Shown here one piece after another: positions 12,039 to 24,200 of a stretch of 64,000 nucleotides of DNA. Both the position numbers and the translations under genes were made by a program. Each line of letters opens with the position of its first letter. The stretch's first letter is position 1. The notes beneath the pieces are model-generated. The model searched no databases and was not told the origin of the DNA. It worked only from the letters and a program-made list of their open reading frames with translations. Location: contig WJXW01000003.1 in NCBI GenBank assembly GCA_015832175.1, forward strand, positions 2,666,001 through 2,730,000, read 5' to 3'. Source of the stretch: Paraphaeosphaeria minitans. Taxonomy: Eukaryota > Ascomycota > Dothideomycetes > Pleosporales > Didymosphaeriaceae.

Positions 12039-15000
12039 TCTTAAACACTCTTAACATAAGTACTTTATAAACTCCTACCTCTTTTATAGCTTTAGGTGCC
12101 GCTAAGATTACTCCTATAAAGGATAGCAGTAAGGCGCATAAACCTAATCTCTACTTTAGTGAATAATCTTAAACTAATGTCTAGATTCTCTAGTTAGACC
12201 TCTACTTCTTTAACTTAGACAAATTCCTTAAAAATAAGAAATAGGTTATCTTTGCAGTAATATATATACAAGGAGATATAGAATTATAGATTTATTCCTA
12301 CTTTAAAAAGTACCTAGGAATAGACTATAATAATAATAACAACGATTACGCAAATAAGCACGCTAATATAGTTAATATTATTAAAAATTATAATAACTTT
12401 AAAAAATACATTAAATAACTGTTTAGGATTGCTAATAAGAACTCTATTGTAAAAGTAAAGATTTAGACTATAACTTAGAAATAATTAGTAGCTAAGTATA
12501 TAGCTAAGTTTTATAAATACGCTATGCAGCTTAACTAGAATAATAAATCTCTTTAGGATATATATAAATAAGGACTTAAATAGAAACTACATAAGAAACT
12601 CTTACGTAGTAGTGTGCGAATTACTAACCTTAAAGAACTATATAAAGAACCTATTAGAATTAATAGAAAATAGTTTTTACTATAATAAGAGTTCTACTAA
12701 AACCCTAGAGTAATAAGCTTTAGACAACCAGCAAAAGTGGTTTATAAGAACTTTATTAGAATTGTCTAAAAGTAATAGCTAAGGAACTACTAGAGATATA
12801 AACTAATAGAAGATGTCTTGTTTAACTATATAGGTAAAGAAAAAGGAGGATAGATAGGCCCTAAGCAGCCTAATAAACACGTCTCTAATAGAAGTTAATA
12901 ACTAATAACTAAGACCTGTAAATACTTTATATATGGCAAACTAGGCCACATAGCCAGGAACTATAGATTAAAGAACAAAGTCTATTAATATTAAGTTAAA
13001 TATACTAACTATTAAGGACTAAGAATCTAATAAGGAATAGGAAGTTATTATAACGCTATTTAGATACTAATGTGTTACACTAGAGTAAAGTAAGTAATTA
13101 GATTTACCTAACTTATAACTATAGGAAGATCTAGAAGACGACTTTAACATATACTATAACATAGAAGACGTAGAAGAGATACTAAAATCTCCTACTCCTT
13201 ACTTATAAAGTAGGTAGGAAGAAGATAACCCTATATTACCTAAGTATACACTAAATGTTTAGGACTACATAGAATCCTACTAGGCACTAAAAGGAATGCA
13301 ACCCTATAAAAATAAGAAGTTAGACTACGTACTAAAGTACTATCTAGACTACTAAAATCCTACACACTAATTCTATATATAGATGTATTGCGAAGAACTA
13401 ATATACGTATAATATAAGGCAGAGAAAAAGGAGAATAAGAAATAACCTAAAAGGAAACTGCACTATAGATAGATATAGATAAACTACCCTATCGCAGTTT
13501 ACAATAAATACCTCTAGGATAAATAATAAGTAGAATACTTTCCTTACCTTACAATAAAGGGCAATAAATACTATAATATACTTATTAATAGAGATTATAT
13601 ACAACTGTACTAGTATATGTGTTTAAACTAAGACTGCGAATACCACTACATGCCTAAATATTTAGACAGCTTTATAAACTACCCTACGTAAGAAGTAATA
13701 ATAGAACTACTAATTTAACTAGTATATAGGAACAGTAAAGACTGCGGGAGAAAAGACAGAAGAATATCCTTATAGAAAAAAGGAGAAAACAATCTACATA
13801 AGCTATATACTTAAGAATAATAATAGAAGTAAATGCTTAGAAACGTATACTACGCACCTAAACTTAATTATAACCTACATAAATTAATGTCTTTTTTAGG
13901 CCTAAACTTAGACAAGAAAACGCCTTTGTTAAATTAAATGCTAGAGTAAGCATAGTATTAGTTAAGCTACTAGTATAGCTTAAAGGAATATAGGCTTAAG
14001 CTCTTATAGACTTAGAAGTAGAAAGGAACTTTATATTTTATTAGACAGTAAAACGAGCGGGACTTATAATTTTAGAGAAAGAAGTACCTTATATTATTTA
14101 TATCGCAAATAGATCCCTAATGCCTAAGACACCTTAGATATACTAGGAGGTTACTACTATAATAATAGTCTAAGGACATAGAGAGGAACTTACCTTAGAT
14201 GTCTTACTAGGATTTAAATATAAGTTAGTTTTAGGATTACTTTAGTTAATAATACACAACATATAGATTAACAAGGGTATAAAGAAAATGTTATTTAAAG
14301 CTATAATTATATATTATAAGTATAGCCTACGCATTAACTAAACATAATAGTAGATAAGGGAGTTATTAACAATATAATACTATAATAGATAGTTAAAAAA
14401 CAGAAGAACACCTTAGTAGATACTAGTAGGAACTACTAGGTTAAGAAGTGCGAGAAGGAGGATAATAGTACACCCCTTACCTTACTAAGAGAGTATAGGA
14501 AATAGACATATATATTTACTAAAAAGTAAGGAAAAGCAAACCTACCTAAACATTAACCCTAAGATCTTATAATAGACCTAGAAGAAGGGAAGACGCTACC
14601 CTTTAGACTACTATATAGTAAGATAGGAGAAGAACTCCTTAAAGAACGTAATTTTATTAAGATAAACCTTAAGAAAGGATATATATAACTATTAAAGTTA
14701 CTAGTAGTAAGCCCTTTTATGTTTATTAAGAAAAAGGATAGATTAGATAGACTATACATTAACTACTAATAACTTAATAACATAATAATAAAGAACTAAT
14801 ATCTACTACTAAATATTATAGAGTTATAAGATTAACTATCTTAAGCTAAGATATCTACAATAATAGATCTAAGAGACAGTTACTACCTTATACAAATTAA
14901 GAAAAGTAAAGAATAGAAAACAGCGTTTTAATTACGCTATAGACTATTTAAATATAAGGTTATGCCTTTTAGACTTATAAACACACTAGTAGCTTTTATA

Positions 15001-17920
15001 GCACTTATTAACAACATACTCCGCGAATATCTAGACATATTTGTTATTACGTATATGGACAATATCCTTGTCTTCTCTAAAAATAAATTAGACCACACTA
15101 AGGACATATAGACAGTACTAAAAGCACTAGATAAAGTATGCCTTCGCATTAAACTTAAGAAATATAAGTTTAACGTTAAATAACTTAAATTCCTAGGACA
15201 TATTATTACTATGGAGGGAATTAAGATAGCACTAAGTAAAGTTAAATATATTAGGAACTGGCTAATACTAAAGACAGCTAAGAACATTTAAGAATTCTTA
15301 GAATTCTATAGATTTAACTAACAATTTATTTAAGATTATATAAAGGTTATAATACCTTTAATAAATCTTATAAAGAAGGACGTACCCTTTAAATAGATAG
15401 ATAAGTATAGAATATTATTCTAACTCCTTAAGATAGTATGTATTATAGAATCTGTCCTTATTTATTTTAGAAGTGATAAACTACTGCGCTTTAAAACAAA
15501 CGCTAGCGATTTTACGCTAGGTGCCTACGCTAAATAAGAACATAACAGCAAATAGCACCTAATTGCCTATTACTTATGCAAATTTAATAACGCTAAAACA
15601 CAATATAACATATATAGTAAGGAACTCTACGCTATTATTAAAGCTTTAAAGCACTAGAGGATTTACGCACTTAGTTACTTAACGCTAGAAATCTATATAA
15701 ATTATAAGAACCTTCTAAAGTTTACAATAACAAAAGAACTTACGCTATAATAATAAAGATAGTTATAAACTACTAGGTAGTATAAGTTTAAAATTATCTA
15801 TATAGCTAGAAAAGAAAATAGTAGAGTAGACGCTCTCAGCTAACAAAGTAATCTAGTAGGAGAAAAGGAAAAAACCTTCTCTGCAATTCTTCGCAAAGCC
15901 AAAGATAGATCTCTAGAACTAAGAGTAGAACTAAATTAACTTTTAGTAATTAACTAAGAAGTTCTAGAATATCTATAGACTAAGATTATCTAACAATACC
16001 ACAATAACCCTATGTATAGACACCTAGGCATCACAAAGATAATAGAACTTATCTAAAGGAATTACACCTTTAAAAGAATTAAGAAAGTTGTAATAACTTA
16101 CATCTATAAATGTGTAGAATACTAGAGAAACAAACACAGCACACATCTTAAATATAGAGAGATATAAGCAATTAGAATACTAACAGCACTATAGGAAGAT
16201 ATTACTATAGATTTTATTATAGGAATTCTAAATTTAAGGATCTAATAATAGGAATTAAATATAATAGTATACTAGTAATAGTTTACCAACTAACTAAGTA
16301 TATTACGGTTATTCTATGTCTTAAAAGAATAACAGTAAAGGAACTTACTTTTCTTATCCTAGACTAACTAATTAGATACTACAGAATCCTAAAAATAATT
16401 ATTAGTAATAGAGACAAGCTCTTTACGTTAAATTATTAGACAACGCTTATAGCACTGCTTAGAATAAAAAGAAAGCTATTAACAGCTTACTATCTATAAA
16501 TAGACAGATAGACAGAACGTACAAACCCAACTATAGAAACGTACCTACGCATGTACTACAATAGTTAGAAAAATAACTAGGTTTTATTACTACCTATAGC
16601 ATAGTTAGCCTATAATAACAAAGTATTAGTAGTATTAGAATATACACCGTTCTATGTAAACTATAGAAGATACCTACATCTCTTTAATTAATAATTTCCT
16701 ACGACAATTAAAGCAAAAGAAGCTATAGATATAGTAGAAAATATAAAAAAAATACACTAACAACTCTAAGAGAATCTTAAGAAAGTTTAGCAGCAATTAA
16801 TTTTATATTAAAATAGAAAACAAAAAATAGCACCTTAGCTAAAAAAGGGGGATAAAGCATATCTACTTACAAAGAACCTTTAAACTTAGAAGAAAAAACA
16901 CAAGAAACTAGATTATATTAAGGTTAGACTATTTTACATTTCTAAGTAAATATTACTAGTAAACTATAGGTTAGAACTACCGCCAGATGGAAAGATACAC
17001 CTAGTATTCCACGTATTACTACTAGAACTAGCAGACCCTAATACAGTAGTTAGAACCGCCTTCTACTACAGAACTAAAGAAGAAAATAAATTTAAGGTTA
17101 AAAAAATTCTAGAATATAATTAGTATAGCAACGCGTACCTTATTAAGTGGAAAGGTTACCTACACAGCGAAAACACTTAGGAACTAGAGAACTACCTAGG
17201 AAACTATTAACAAAAGATTAAAGAATTCTACTAATAACCTACACAGTATAATAATAGTTATACCTAAGATAGTAAAGGCACTAAATTATCCTAGAATTCT
17301 AATAGGAAATCCTTAAAAGCGCTCTATATCGCAGGGATAAAAAGGGACCTAAAGGAGTCTTATTAACTACTAGATTAACAGCCTTATAAGATTTAGTCTC
17401 CTTAATATTCTTTTCCTTAACCGCTATTACATCCTTAGCACGCTTATCTAGTAAGTCTATTTACTAATATAACTAATCTTTGTATATGCGTGTAACCTAT
17501 AATTTCTCTAACGCCTCTTTATAGGCCTTAAATGTAGCCTCTTACGTTTCTTTTAACTCTTTTATCTATACACGTAATTTCTCTTTCTCTACTAATAAAC
17601 GCTTAAACTTAGACTCTAAAACGTATATATTATAATATTAACCTTAATAAACACATTCCCTATATTTTCTAGACTAAACGTGAACCTTGTAAACATAGTT
17701 ATATTTTATATATATTAAGCATTTCTTAACTATAACTTCGCTAAAAGAATTAATTAAATTAGTTAAGTAATAGTAATAGGTAGCGCTAGACTTAGAAGGT
17801 TATTAGGGCATAATATAAGTAAGCTAATGCTACTTATAATATAGGGCGAGCTCTAGTTATAACTAGGGATAAAACATAGTTATATAATTTAAGGATAAAT
17901 CCTAGTAAGGAGGGAGATAA
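12039..17920 (+). mobile_element. E2: Ty3/Gypsy chromovirus internal region, complete but RIP-mutated
   Basis: Degenerate gag-pol in canonical Gypsy order. Gag runs from about 12050 to 13100, with a CCHC zinc knuckle at about 12914-12960 (C-F-I-C-G-K-L-G-H in less mutated sisters). RT follows, with the catalytic motif YMDN at 15052-15063, then RNase H near 15430-15760. The integrase HHCC domain is near 15990-16150 and the core near 16210-16800. A chromodomain lies at 17095-17225, with KWKGYLHSENT visible. This order and the chromodomain place it among fungal chromoviruses. A polypurine tract (AAGGAGGGAGATAA) directly precedes the 3' LTR. Many stops sit at Gln/Trp positions. No activity is expected. 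Confidence 0.9.
17240..17811 (-). pseudogene. Antisense ORF of E2 (type A): Cys-rich plus coiled-coil protein, RIP-mutated
   Basis: Between the chromodomain and the 3' LTR a frame runs opposite to gag-pol, from an ATG at 17811-17809 for about 190 codons. Stops sit mainly where CAA, CAG, CGA or TGG codons are expected. From the N-terminus it shows a Tyr-rich stretch (YYYYLTN), a short basic and Cys/Tyr segment that probably held C-x2-C type motifs before RIP, then a long Lys/Glu-rich heptad region (SKFKRLL, KELKET, KAYKEAL) that should form a coiled coil. E3 carries the same frame at 21373 onward. I do not know its function. It might bind nucleic acid or act as an accessory factor, but that is only a guess from the Cys-plus-coil layout. 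Confidence 0.6.
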
Positions 17921-18331
17921 TATTAAGATCTAAAGGCTAGGCCTCCTAGAATCTTTATATATATCTACATTTATTATTTAAGTGGCATAGCACAAAAGGT
18001 CACGTGACCTAATTAGTGTAATTAGAGCGCTAAGATAACTAATTAGACTAAGCACTTAATATACTAAGTAACTAATTAGTGCTTAATTAGTTTAATTAGA
18101 GCAATTAGTCCACTAATTACTTAAAGTATATAGGAACGCGAGGATAGGCTCTCTATACTTATATTTAATCTATTTATTAATCTATTGTTTGGATTCTAGT
18201 AGACTAAATTATTAACTTATTACACTTTATAAGATACTATTATATTAATAAGACCTTCCACCTTCTGTAAGTACTCCTGCCTAAGAACTAACCTTAACCC
18301 TTTCGGACTAGCTACCCTCTTGGATTTAACA
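17921..18331 (+). repeat. 3' LTR of E2, U3 type A
   Basis: 411 bp, TATTAAGATC... to ...GGATTTAACA. It includes the palindromic GGTCACGTGACC and the AATTAG inverted repeats of U3 type A. It is directly preceded by a polypurine tract, so it is a true 3' LTR. It is followed by cttag, which differs from gttac at the 5' side of E2 but is the reverse complement of the E1 outer flank. Confidence 0.9.
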
Positions 18332-19910
18332 CTTAGTCTTAACCTTTAAAGAGAAAAAAGCTGCGTATATAAAGAAGAGGTAAAAAATATAATAAAAGTA
18401 TATAGAATACAGGTATAACGTATATTATTATAGAGCACTATAGCTTATAGAGCACTTATAGCTTATTAAGGGTATCTAGTTAAGGCCTATAGGCCAGCTT
18501 CTAAGAAGTAATCTAACTAAACTACACGCTGCCTACGCCCCCCTACTTATTATTCTTATTATTCTTACTATCTTTACTATTCTTACCTACTACACCTCTA
18601 GTAGTAACCTTCGCCCTGCTCTCTTTATTACTATTATTTAAGTCGCCCTTATTATAGTAAGGAGTAGACACTAGATTAATCTAGAATAAGCTATTAGTAT
18701 GCGTTATAAGTGTAGAAAAGGTGCGAACTTACTATCTACTATATAAGGGAAATAACTACTTTAAGAGCACTAGCAATCTAACGCTACTTTACTAGAATTA
18801 AGTCTAGGTACTAAGGGCTAGTAGTAGGCACCTAGGTTACTATACCTATAGGTGTACTAACATAAGCTATAACACGCTAGTAGTTAGCTAGCTCTAAGTT
18901 AAATTACTTCTAGTAATAAGCTAGCTTTAAGTCTACTACCTTTACACACTTATCTATCTTACACTACCTACCTAGGGTCTCTATAACTATAATATAGTAG
19001 TAGTTATAAAGGGCGTATAGGCGATTAAGGCGCCTATTTATTACCTTTAGCACCTATAAGTATTAGCTAAAGCGTATATATAATAGCTAACTCTAGATAT
19101 ACTAAGTTACAGCCTCTATAATTACCCTTTATATAATAGTTATAGCGCTTATTTTTATTTTTAACATAGTCCTTAAGAAGCTTTACTAAGTTCTATATAT
19201 AGTGTATATAAGTTATAAGTACTATATTATAGTTCGCGCGCTTAGTATCTCCACTAAACACAAAGGTAGTAGCACTACGTAGGTTAGACTTCTTAATATA
19301 CTCAGACACTAGGTAGTATAGTATTTTAGTTAATTAAGGAGATTTTTTAAAAGTTAAACGCTTCGTCTACGCTTAAAATATAGTAGTTATATATTATATA
19401 GGTAGAGAGCACACAAAGATTAAAATAATATTAAGACTATATAGTTCTACTACCCTATATTACAAAAGGCTACAGTGAATAGAAAGCGCAGAAGTTTTAT
19501 AATACATAACACGCGTAATGCGTTTACAACGTGCACTATTTACCTATAATATGCTATTATTACGCACATAACACGCACCCCTATAGACACTATTTTCCTT
19601 TTCTACAGGGTAAGGTTTTTATTAAGGCTATAGCATACTATAGAGAACTATAGCTAGAGGGGGAGGTTCTATAATAGGTAGATTATAATATTATTATAGT
19701 ATTATAGTAATTACCGCTAAGGCCTTATAGAGGGCCTGTGCGCTAAGTAAGCTAGCTATGTAAAACCTACACTACGCCCTAACTCTATATAAGATAAGTA
19801 TTATTCTATTAATATTACTAAGTTATTCTTTCACTATCCTTTCTAGTGTAAAGTAAGTACTATTGCCTATAACCAGACCTTATAGAAGGATAATTCGAGA
19901 GTATAATTAC
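18332..19910. other. Probable 3' remainder of the second Gypsy family
   Basis: After the cttag flank the plus strand continues an open, Lys-rich frame for about 35 codons (FKEKKAAYIKK is visible). This fits in phase onto the chromodomain interrupted at 4147 if the segment between is turned round. The rest is RIP-mutated and includes a minus-strand degenerate frame at about 18480-19330. A short purine tract (AGAGGGGGAGG) near 19650 could be a polypurine tract, but I could not define an LTR after it. Confidence 0.45.
18480..19330 (-). pseudogene. Degenerate minus-strand ORF, unidentified, possibly antisense ORF of the second Gypsy family
   Basis: A single minus-strand frame can be followed for about 280 codons with scattered stops, mostly at likely Gln, Trp or Arg positions. 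Its first part is comparatively clean, with TTFVFSGDTKRANY, YYIKGNYRGCNLVY and LVKLLKDYVKNKNKRY visible. Its last part is Ser/Lys/Asn-rich and basic. I do not recognise the family. Relative to the second Gypsy pol, once the presumed inversion is undone, it lies downstream of the chromodomain and antisense, the same place as the antisense frames in E2-E5. It could also be an unrelated older repeat. Confidence 0.35.
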
Positions 19911-19915
19911 TTAGA

Positions 19916-20153
19916 TGTCTGTACAGTTAATCGTATAAGTAGCACTAAGTAAAGTAAGGCCCTGCCTGCCTATAGGGGCCCGCACAATGGCCCACTACTT
20001 AGGGTAGCGCTAAGAGGCAGAGACTTTATAAGGTCCTTAGTGCCCCTTCGTACGATAGGCTAGACGTAATTAATTAAACCTACTTCTTACCCTTTGCACA
20101 ATAGTATACTATAAACCCTTAGATACTTAATTAAAGATTAAGCCAAACCTATA
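19916..20153 (+). repeat. 5' LTR of a small gag-only LTR element
   Basis: 238 bp, TGTCTGTACAG... to ...AAACCTATA (TA from CA by RIP). A direct repeat of exactly the same length occurs at 42440-42677. A TATAAG box-like stretch lies inside. The left flank is ttaga and the flank right of the partner LTR is ttagg, a target duplication differing by one G/A transition. Confidence 0.7.
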
Positions 20154-20851
20154 CTAATTAGTGGTTAATTCTAATTAACTGTAAACTAGTAAGGTCTGAA
20201 GACAGAGCGCCCTATAAGCTGGATACGTAGGCTCTATATTATTACCTTTACTAGAGATTAAATTTTAGATTGTATAATAAGTAGAAACAAAGCTCACACA
20301 TTTATAAAAAGTTATATAATCTAGTTTAAGCTATTCTATAGGAAGAAAGGAAATAGTAAACCCCCTTATAACCCTAAAGAAAACGTTACACAATTAAACT
20401 AGCAATAACTAAATACAGATACGTCGCATAACTAAAAAAGATAATAACAACAACATGGCCTTAAGACTAGGAGACTTCCTAGAGGAACTATCTCCTAAGG
20501 ACGTTATGTAACAATTAATACTACCTCCTTAGTAAGAAGACAAAGGAATATAGCTTTAATAAGTAGAGAAAGTAATAAATATTAAGGCTATTAATTTAAG
20601 AAGAGAGATTGCACAAAAGTACTAGATAGATAAAGTAGATCTACATAGCTACCTACCCCCTTCTCTAAAATAGCTAAACACTTATATAGTATATATAATC
20701 GCGTAATATTGCATAAGTAGCTTTAAAAGTAAAGAGGTAATCTCTGCTTATACTAAAGATTTTAATAACTAGAAGGAGAGAATCTTTAATAAAATTGGTT
20801 ATATAGTAAGAAAAGAGCTTATAACTTTTTTTATAAAAAAAAGCTTTATCG
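20154..20851 (+). mobile_element. Gag-only element, internal part 1 (gag N-terminus)
   Basis: A frame opens with ATG at 20455 (MALRLGDFLEEL) about 300 bp after the LTR and runs to the insertion of E3, with stops mainly at probable Gln/Trp codons. Recognisable stretches include LHSYLPPSLK and KSKEVISAYTKDF. The first 300 bp show nothing besides the untranslated leader; I did not identify a primer binding site. It continues at 27369. Confidence 0.55.
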
Positions 20852-21263
20852 TGTTAAATCCAGGAGGGTAGCTAGTCCTAAAGGGTTAAGGTTGGTTCTT
20901 AGGCAGGAGTACTTATAGAAGGTGAAAGGTCTTGTTTATATGTTAGTATCTTAATAAAGTGTAACGAGTTAACAATTTAGTCTACTAGAATCTAAATAAT
21001 GGATTAATAAACAGATTAAATATAGGTATAGAGAGCCTATTCTTACGTTCCTATATACTTTAAGTGATTAGTGGACTAATCGCTCTAATTAAACTAATAA
21101 AGCACTAATTAGTTACTTAGTATATTAAGTGCTTAGTCTAATTAGTTATTTTAGGGCTCTAATTACACTAATTAGGTTATATAACCTTATGTGCTGTGCC
21201 GCTTCAATAATAAATATAGATATATATAAAGATCCTAGGAGGCCTAGCCTTTAGATCTTAATA
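20852..21263 (-). repeat. 3' LTR of E3, U3 type A
   Basis: 412 bp, TGTTAAATCC... to ...GATCTTAATA on the plus strand. The element's polypurine tract lies immediately to its right (ttatctccctcctt read on plus). The left flank is tatcg, with no matching duplication at 27369 (acata). Confidence 0.9.
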
Positions 21264-24200
21264 TTATCTCCCTCCTTACTAGGATTTATCCTTAAATTAT
21301 ATAACTGTGTCTTATGCCTAGTTATAACTAGAGCTTACCCTATGTTATAAGTAGCCTTAGCTTACTTGTATTATGCCTAAATAACCTTCTAAGTCTAGCA
21401 CTACTTATTACTATTACCTAACTAATTTTATTAACTCCTTTAGCGAAGTTATAGTTAAGAAATACTTAATATATATAAAATATAACTATGTTTACAAGGT
21501 TCACGTTTAGTCTAGAAAATATAAAAAATATATATATTAAGGTTAACGTTGTAATATACGCGTTTTAGAGTCTAAGTTTAAGCGTTTATTAGCGGAGAAA
21601 GACAAATTGCGTATATAGATAAAAGAGTTAAAAGAAACACAGGAGGCCGCGTTTAAGGCCTATAAGGAGGCGTTAGAGAAATTATAGGTTATACGCGCGC
21701 GCGAAGATTAGTTACGTTACAGTTGTCTTTTTATAACTTCTAGTGTTTGGTTGTAGAAGTCGTTTATCTGTTGTTAATAGTTGGATAGGTTTTCTTTAGG
21801 TTCCTATATATTTTTACTAGATGAATACCCTTTTCACTTAACAAGGTATTCTTTAGCATCTGTATACACGTTACGTACTTATAGGATTTATTCTACTTTA
21901 AATTTAGTTTCTTCCTAAGCTTAGTAATAGAAGGTGGTTTTAATTAGCATTTCTAGGTCTACTGGTTCTAGTAGTAATACGTGGAATACTAGGTGTATCT
22001 TTGTATCTAGCAGTAGTTTAATCTTATAGTTTACTAGTAATATTTGCTTAGAAATGTAAAATAGTGCAACCTCAATATAATCTAGTTTCTTGTGTTTTTT
22101 CTTTTAAGGTTAAAGGTTCTTTGTAAGTAGATATGCTTTATCCTCCTTCTTTAGCTAAGGTGCTATTTTTTATTTTTAGTTCTAGTATAAAATTAATTAC
22201 TGCTAAGCTTTCTTAAGATTCTCTTAGAGTTATTAGTGTATTTTCTTTATATTTTTTACTATATCTATAGCTTCTTTTGCTTTAATTCTTGTAGGAAATT
22301 ATTAATTAAAGAGATATAGGTGTCTTCTATAGTTTATATAAAATAGTGTATATCCTAATACTACTAATACTTTATTATTATAGGCTAACTATGCTATAGG
22401 TAGTAATAACACCTAGTTATTCTTCTAACTATTACAGTAGATGCGTAGGTACGTTTCTATAGTTTTGTTTATACGTTCTATCTGTCTGTCTATTTATAAA
22501 TAGTAAGCTGTTAATAGCTTTTGTTTTCTTTTAAGTAGGGCTATAAGTGTTATTTAGTAATTTAACGTGAAGAGCTTGTCTCTATTACTAATAATTATTT
22601 TTAGGATTCTATAGTGTCTAATTAGTTAGTCTAGAATAAGAAAAGCGAGTTCCTTTACTATTATTTTCTTAAGGCATAGAATAAGCTTAATATACTTAGT
22701 TAGTTAGTAGACTATTACTAGTATACTATTGTATTTAATTCCTATTATTAAATCCTTAGAGTTTACAATTCCTGTAACAAAATCTATAGTAATGTCTTCC
22801 TATAGTGCTGTTAGTATTCTAATTACTTATATCTCTCTATATTTAAGATGTGTGCCGTGTTTGTTTCTCTAGTATTCTACATATTTATAGATATAAGTTA
22901 TTACAGCTTTCTTAATTCTTTTAAAGGTGTAATTCCTTTAGATAAGTTCTATTATCTTTGTGATGCCTAGGTGTCTGTACATAGGGTTATTGTGGTATTA
23001 TTAGATAATCTTAGTCTATAGATATTCTAGAACTTCTTAGTTAATTACTAAAAGTTAATTTAGTTCTACTATTAGTTCTAGAGATCTATCTTTGGCTTTG
23101 CGAAGGATTGCCGAGAAGGTTTTTTCCTTTTCTTCTACTAGATTACTTTGTTAGCTAAGAGCGTCTATTCTACTATTTTCTTTTCTAGCTATATAGATAA
23201 TTTTAAACTTAAACTACTTAGTAGTTTATAACTATCTTTATTATTATAGCGTAAGTTCTTTTGTTGTTGTGAACTTTAGAAGGTTCTTATAATCTATATA
23301 GATTTCTAGCGTTAAGTAACTAAGCGCGTAAATCCTCTAGTGCTTTAAAGCTTTAATAATAGCGTAGAGTTCTTAATTATATACGTTGTATCGTGTTTTA
23401 GTGTTATTAAATTTGTATAAGTAATAGGCAATTAGGTGCTATTTACTATTATATTTTTATTTAGCGTAGGCGCCTAGCGTAAGATTGCTAGCGTTTGTTT
23501 TAAAGCGTAGTAGTTTATTATTTATAGAATAAATAAGGATAGGTTCTATAATACATACTGTCTTAAGGAGTTGGAATAACATTCTATACTTATTTGTCTA
23601 TTTAAAGGGTACATCCTTCTTTATAAGATTTATTAAAGGTATTGTAACCTTTATATAATTTTGAATAAATTATTAGTTAAATCCACAGAATCCTAAGAAT
23701 TCTTAGATGTTCTTAGCTGTCTTTAGTATTAGCCAGTTCCTAATATATTTAACTTTACTTAGTGCTATCTTAATTCCTTCTATAGTAATAATATATTCTA
23801 GGAATTTAAGTTATTTAGCGTTAAACTTACATTTCTTAAGTTTAATATAAAGGCATGTTCACTTTATTTAGTACTTTTAGTACTATGTATATATACTTAG
23901 TGTGGTCTAATTTGTTTTGTAAAGAGATAAGGATATCGTCCATATACGCAATAATAAATATATCTAGATATTTATAGAGTATGTTGTTAATAAGTGCTAT
24001 AAAAGCTGCTAGTGCATTTATAAGTCTAAAAGACATAATCTTATATTTAAATAGTCTGTAGCGTAATTAAAACGCTATTTTCTATTCTTTACCTTTCTTA
24101 ATTTGTATAAGGTAGTAACTGTGCCTTAGATCTAGTATTGTAAATATCTTAGCTTAAGATAGTTAATCTTGTAACTCTGTAATGTTTAGTAGTAGATATT

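Noticed and set aside
13398..13604. 68-codon minus-strand open frame inside E2 gag-pol
   Set aside because: It is opposite the coding strand of E2, short and not kept in the sister copies; an effect of AT-rich sequence.
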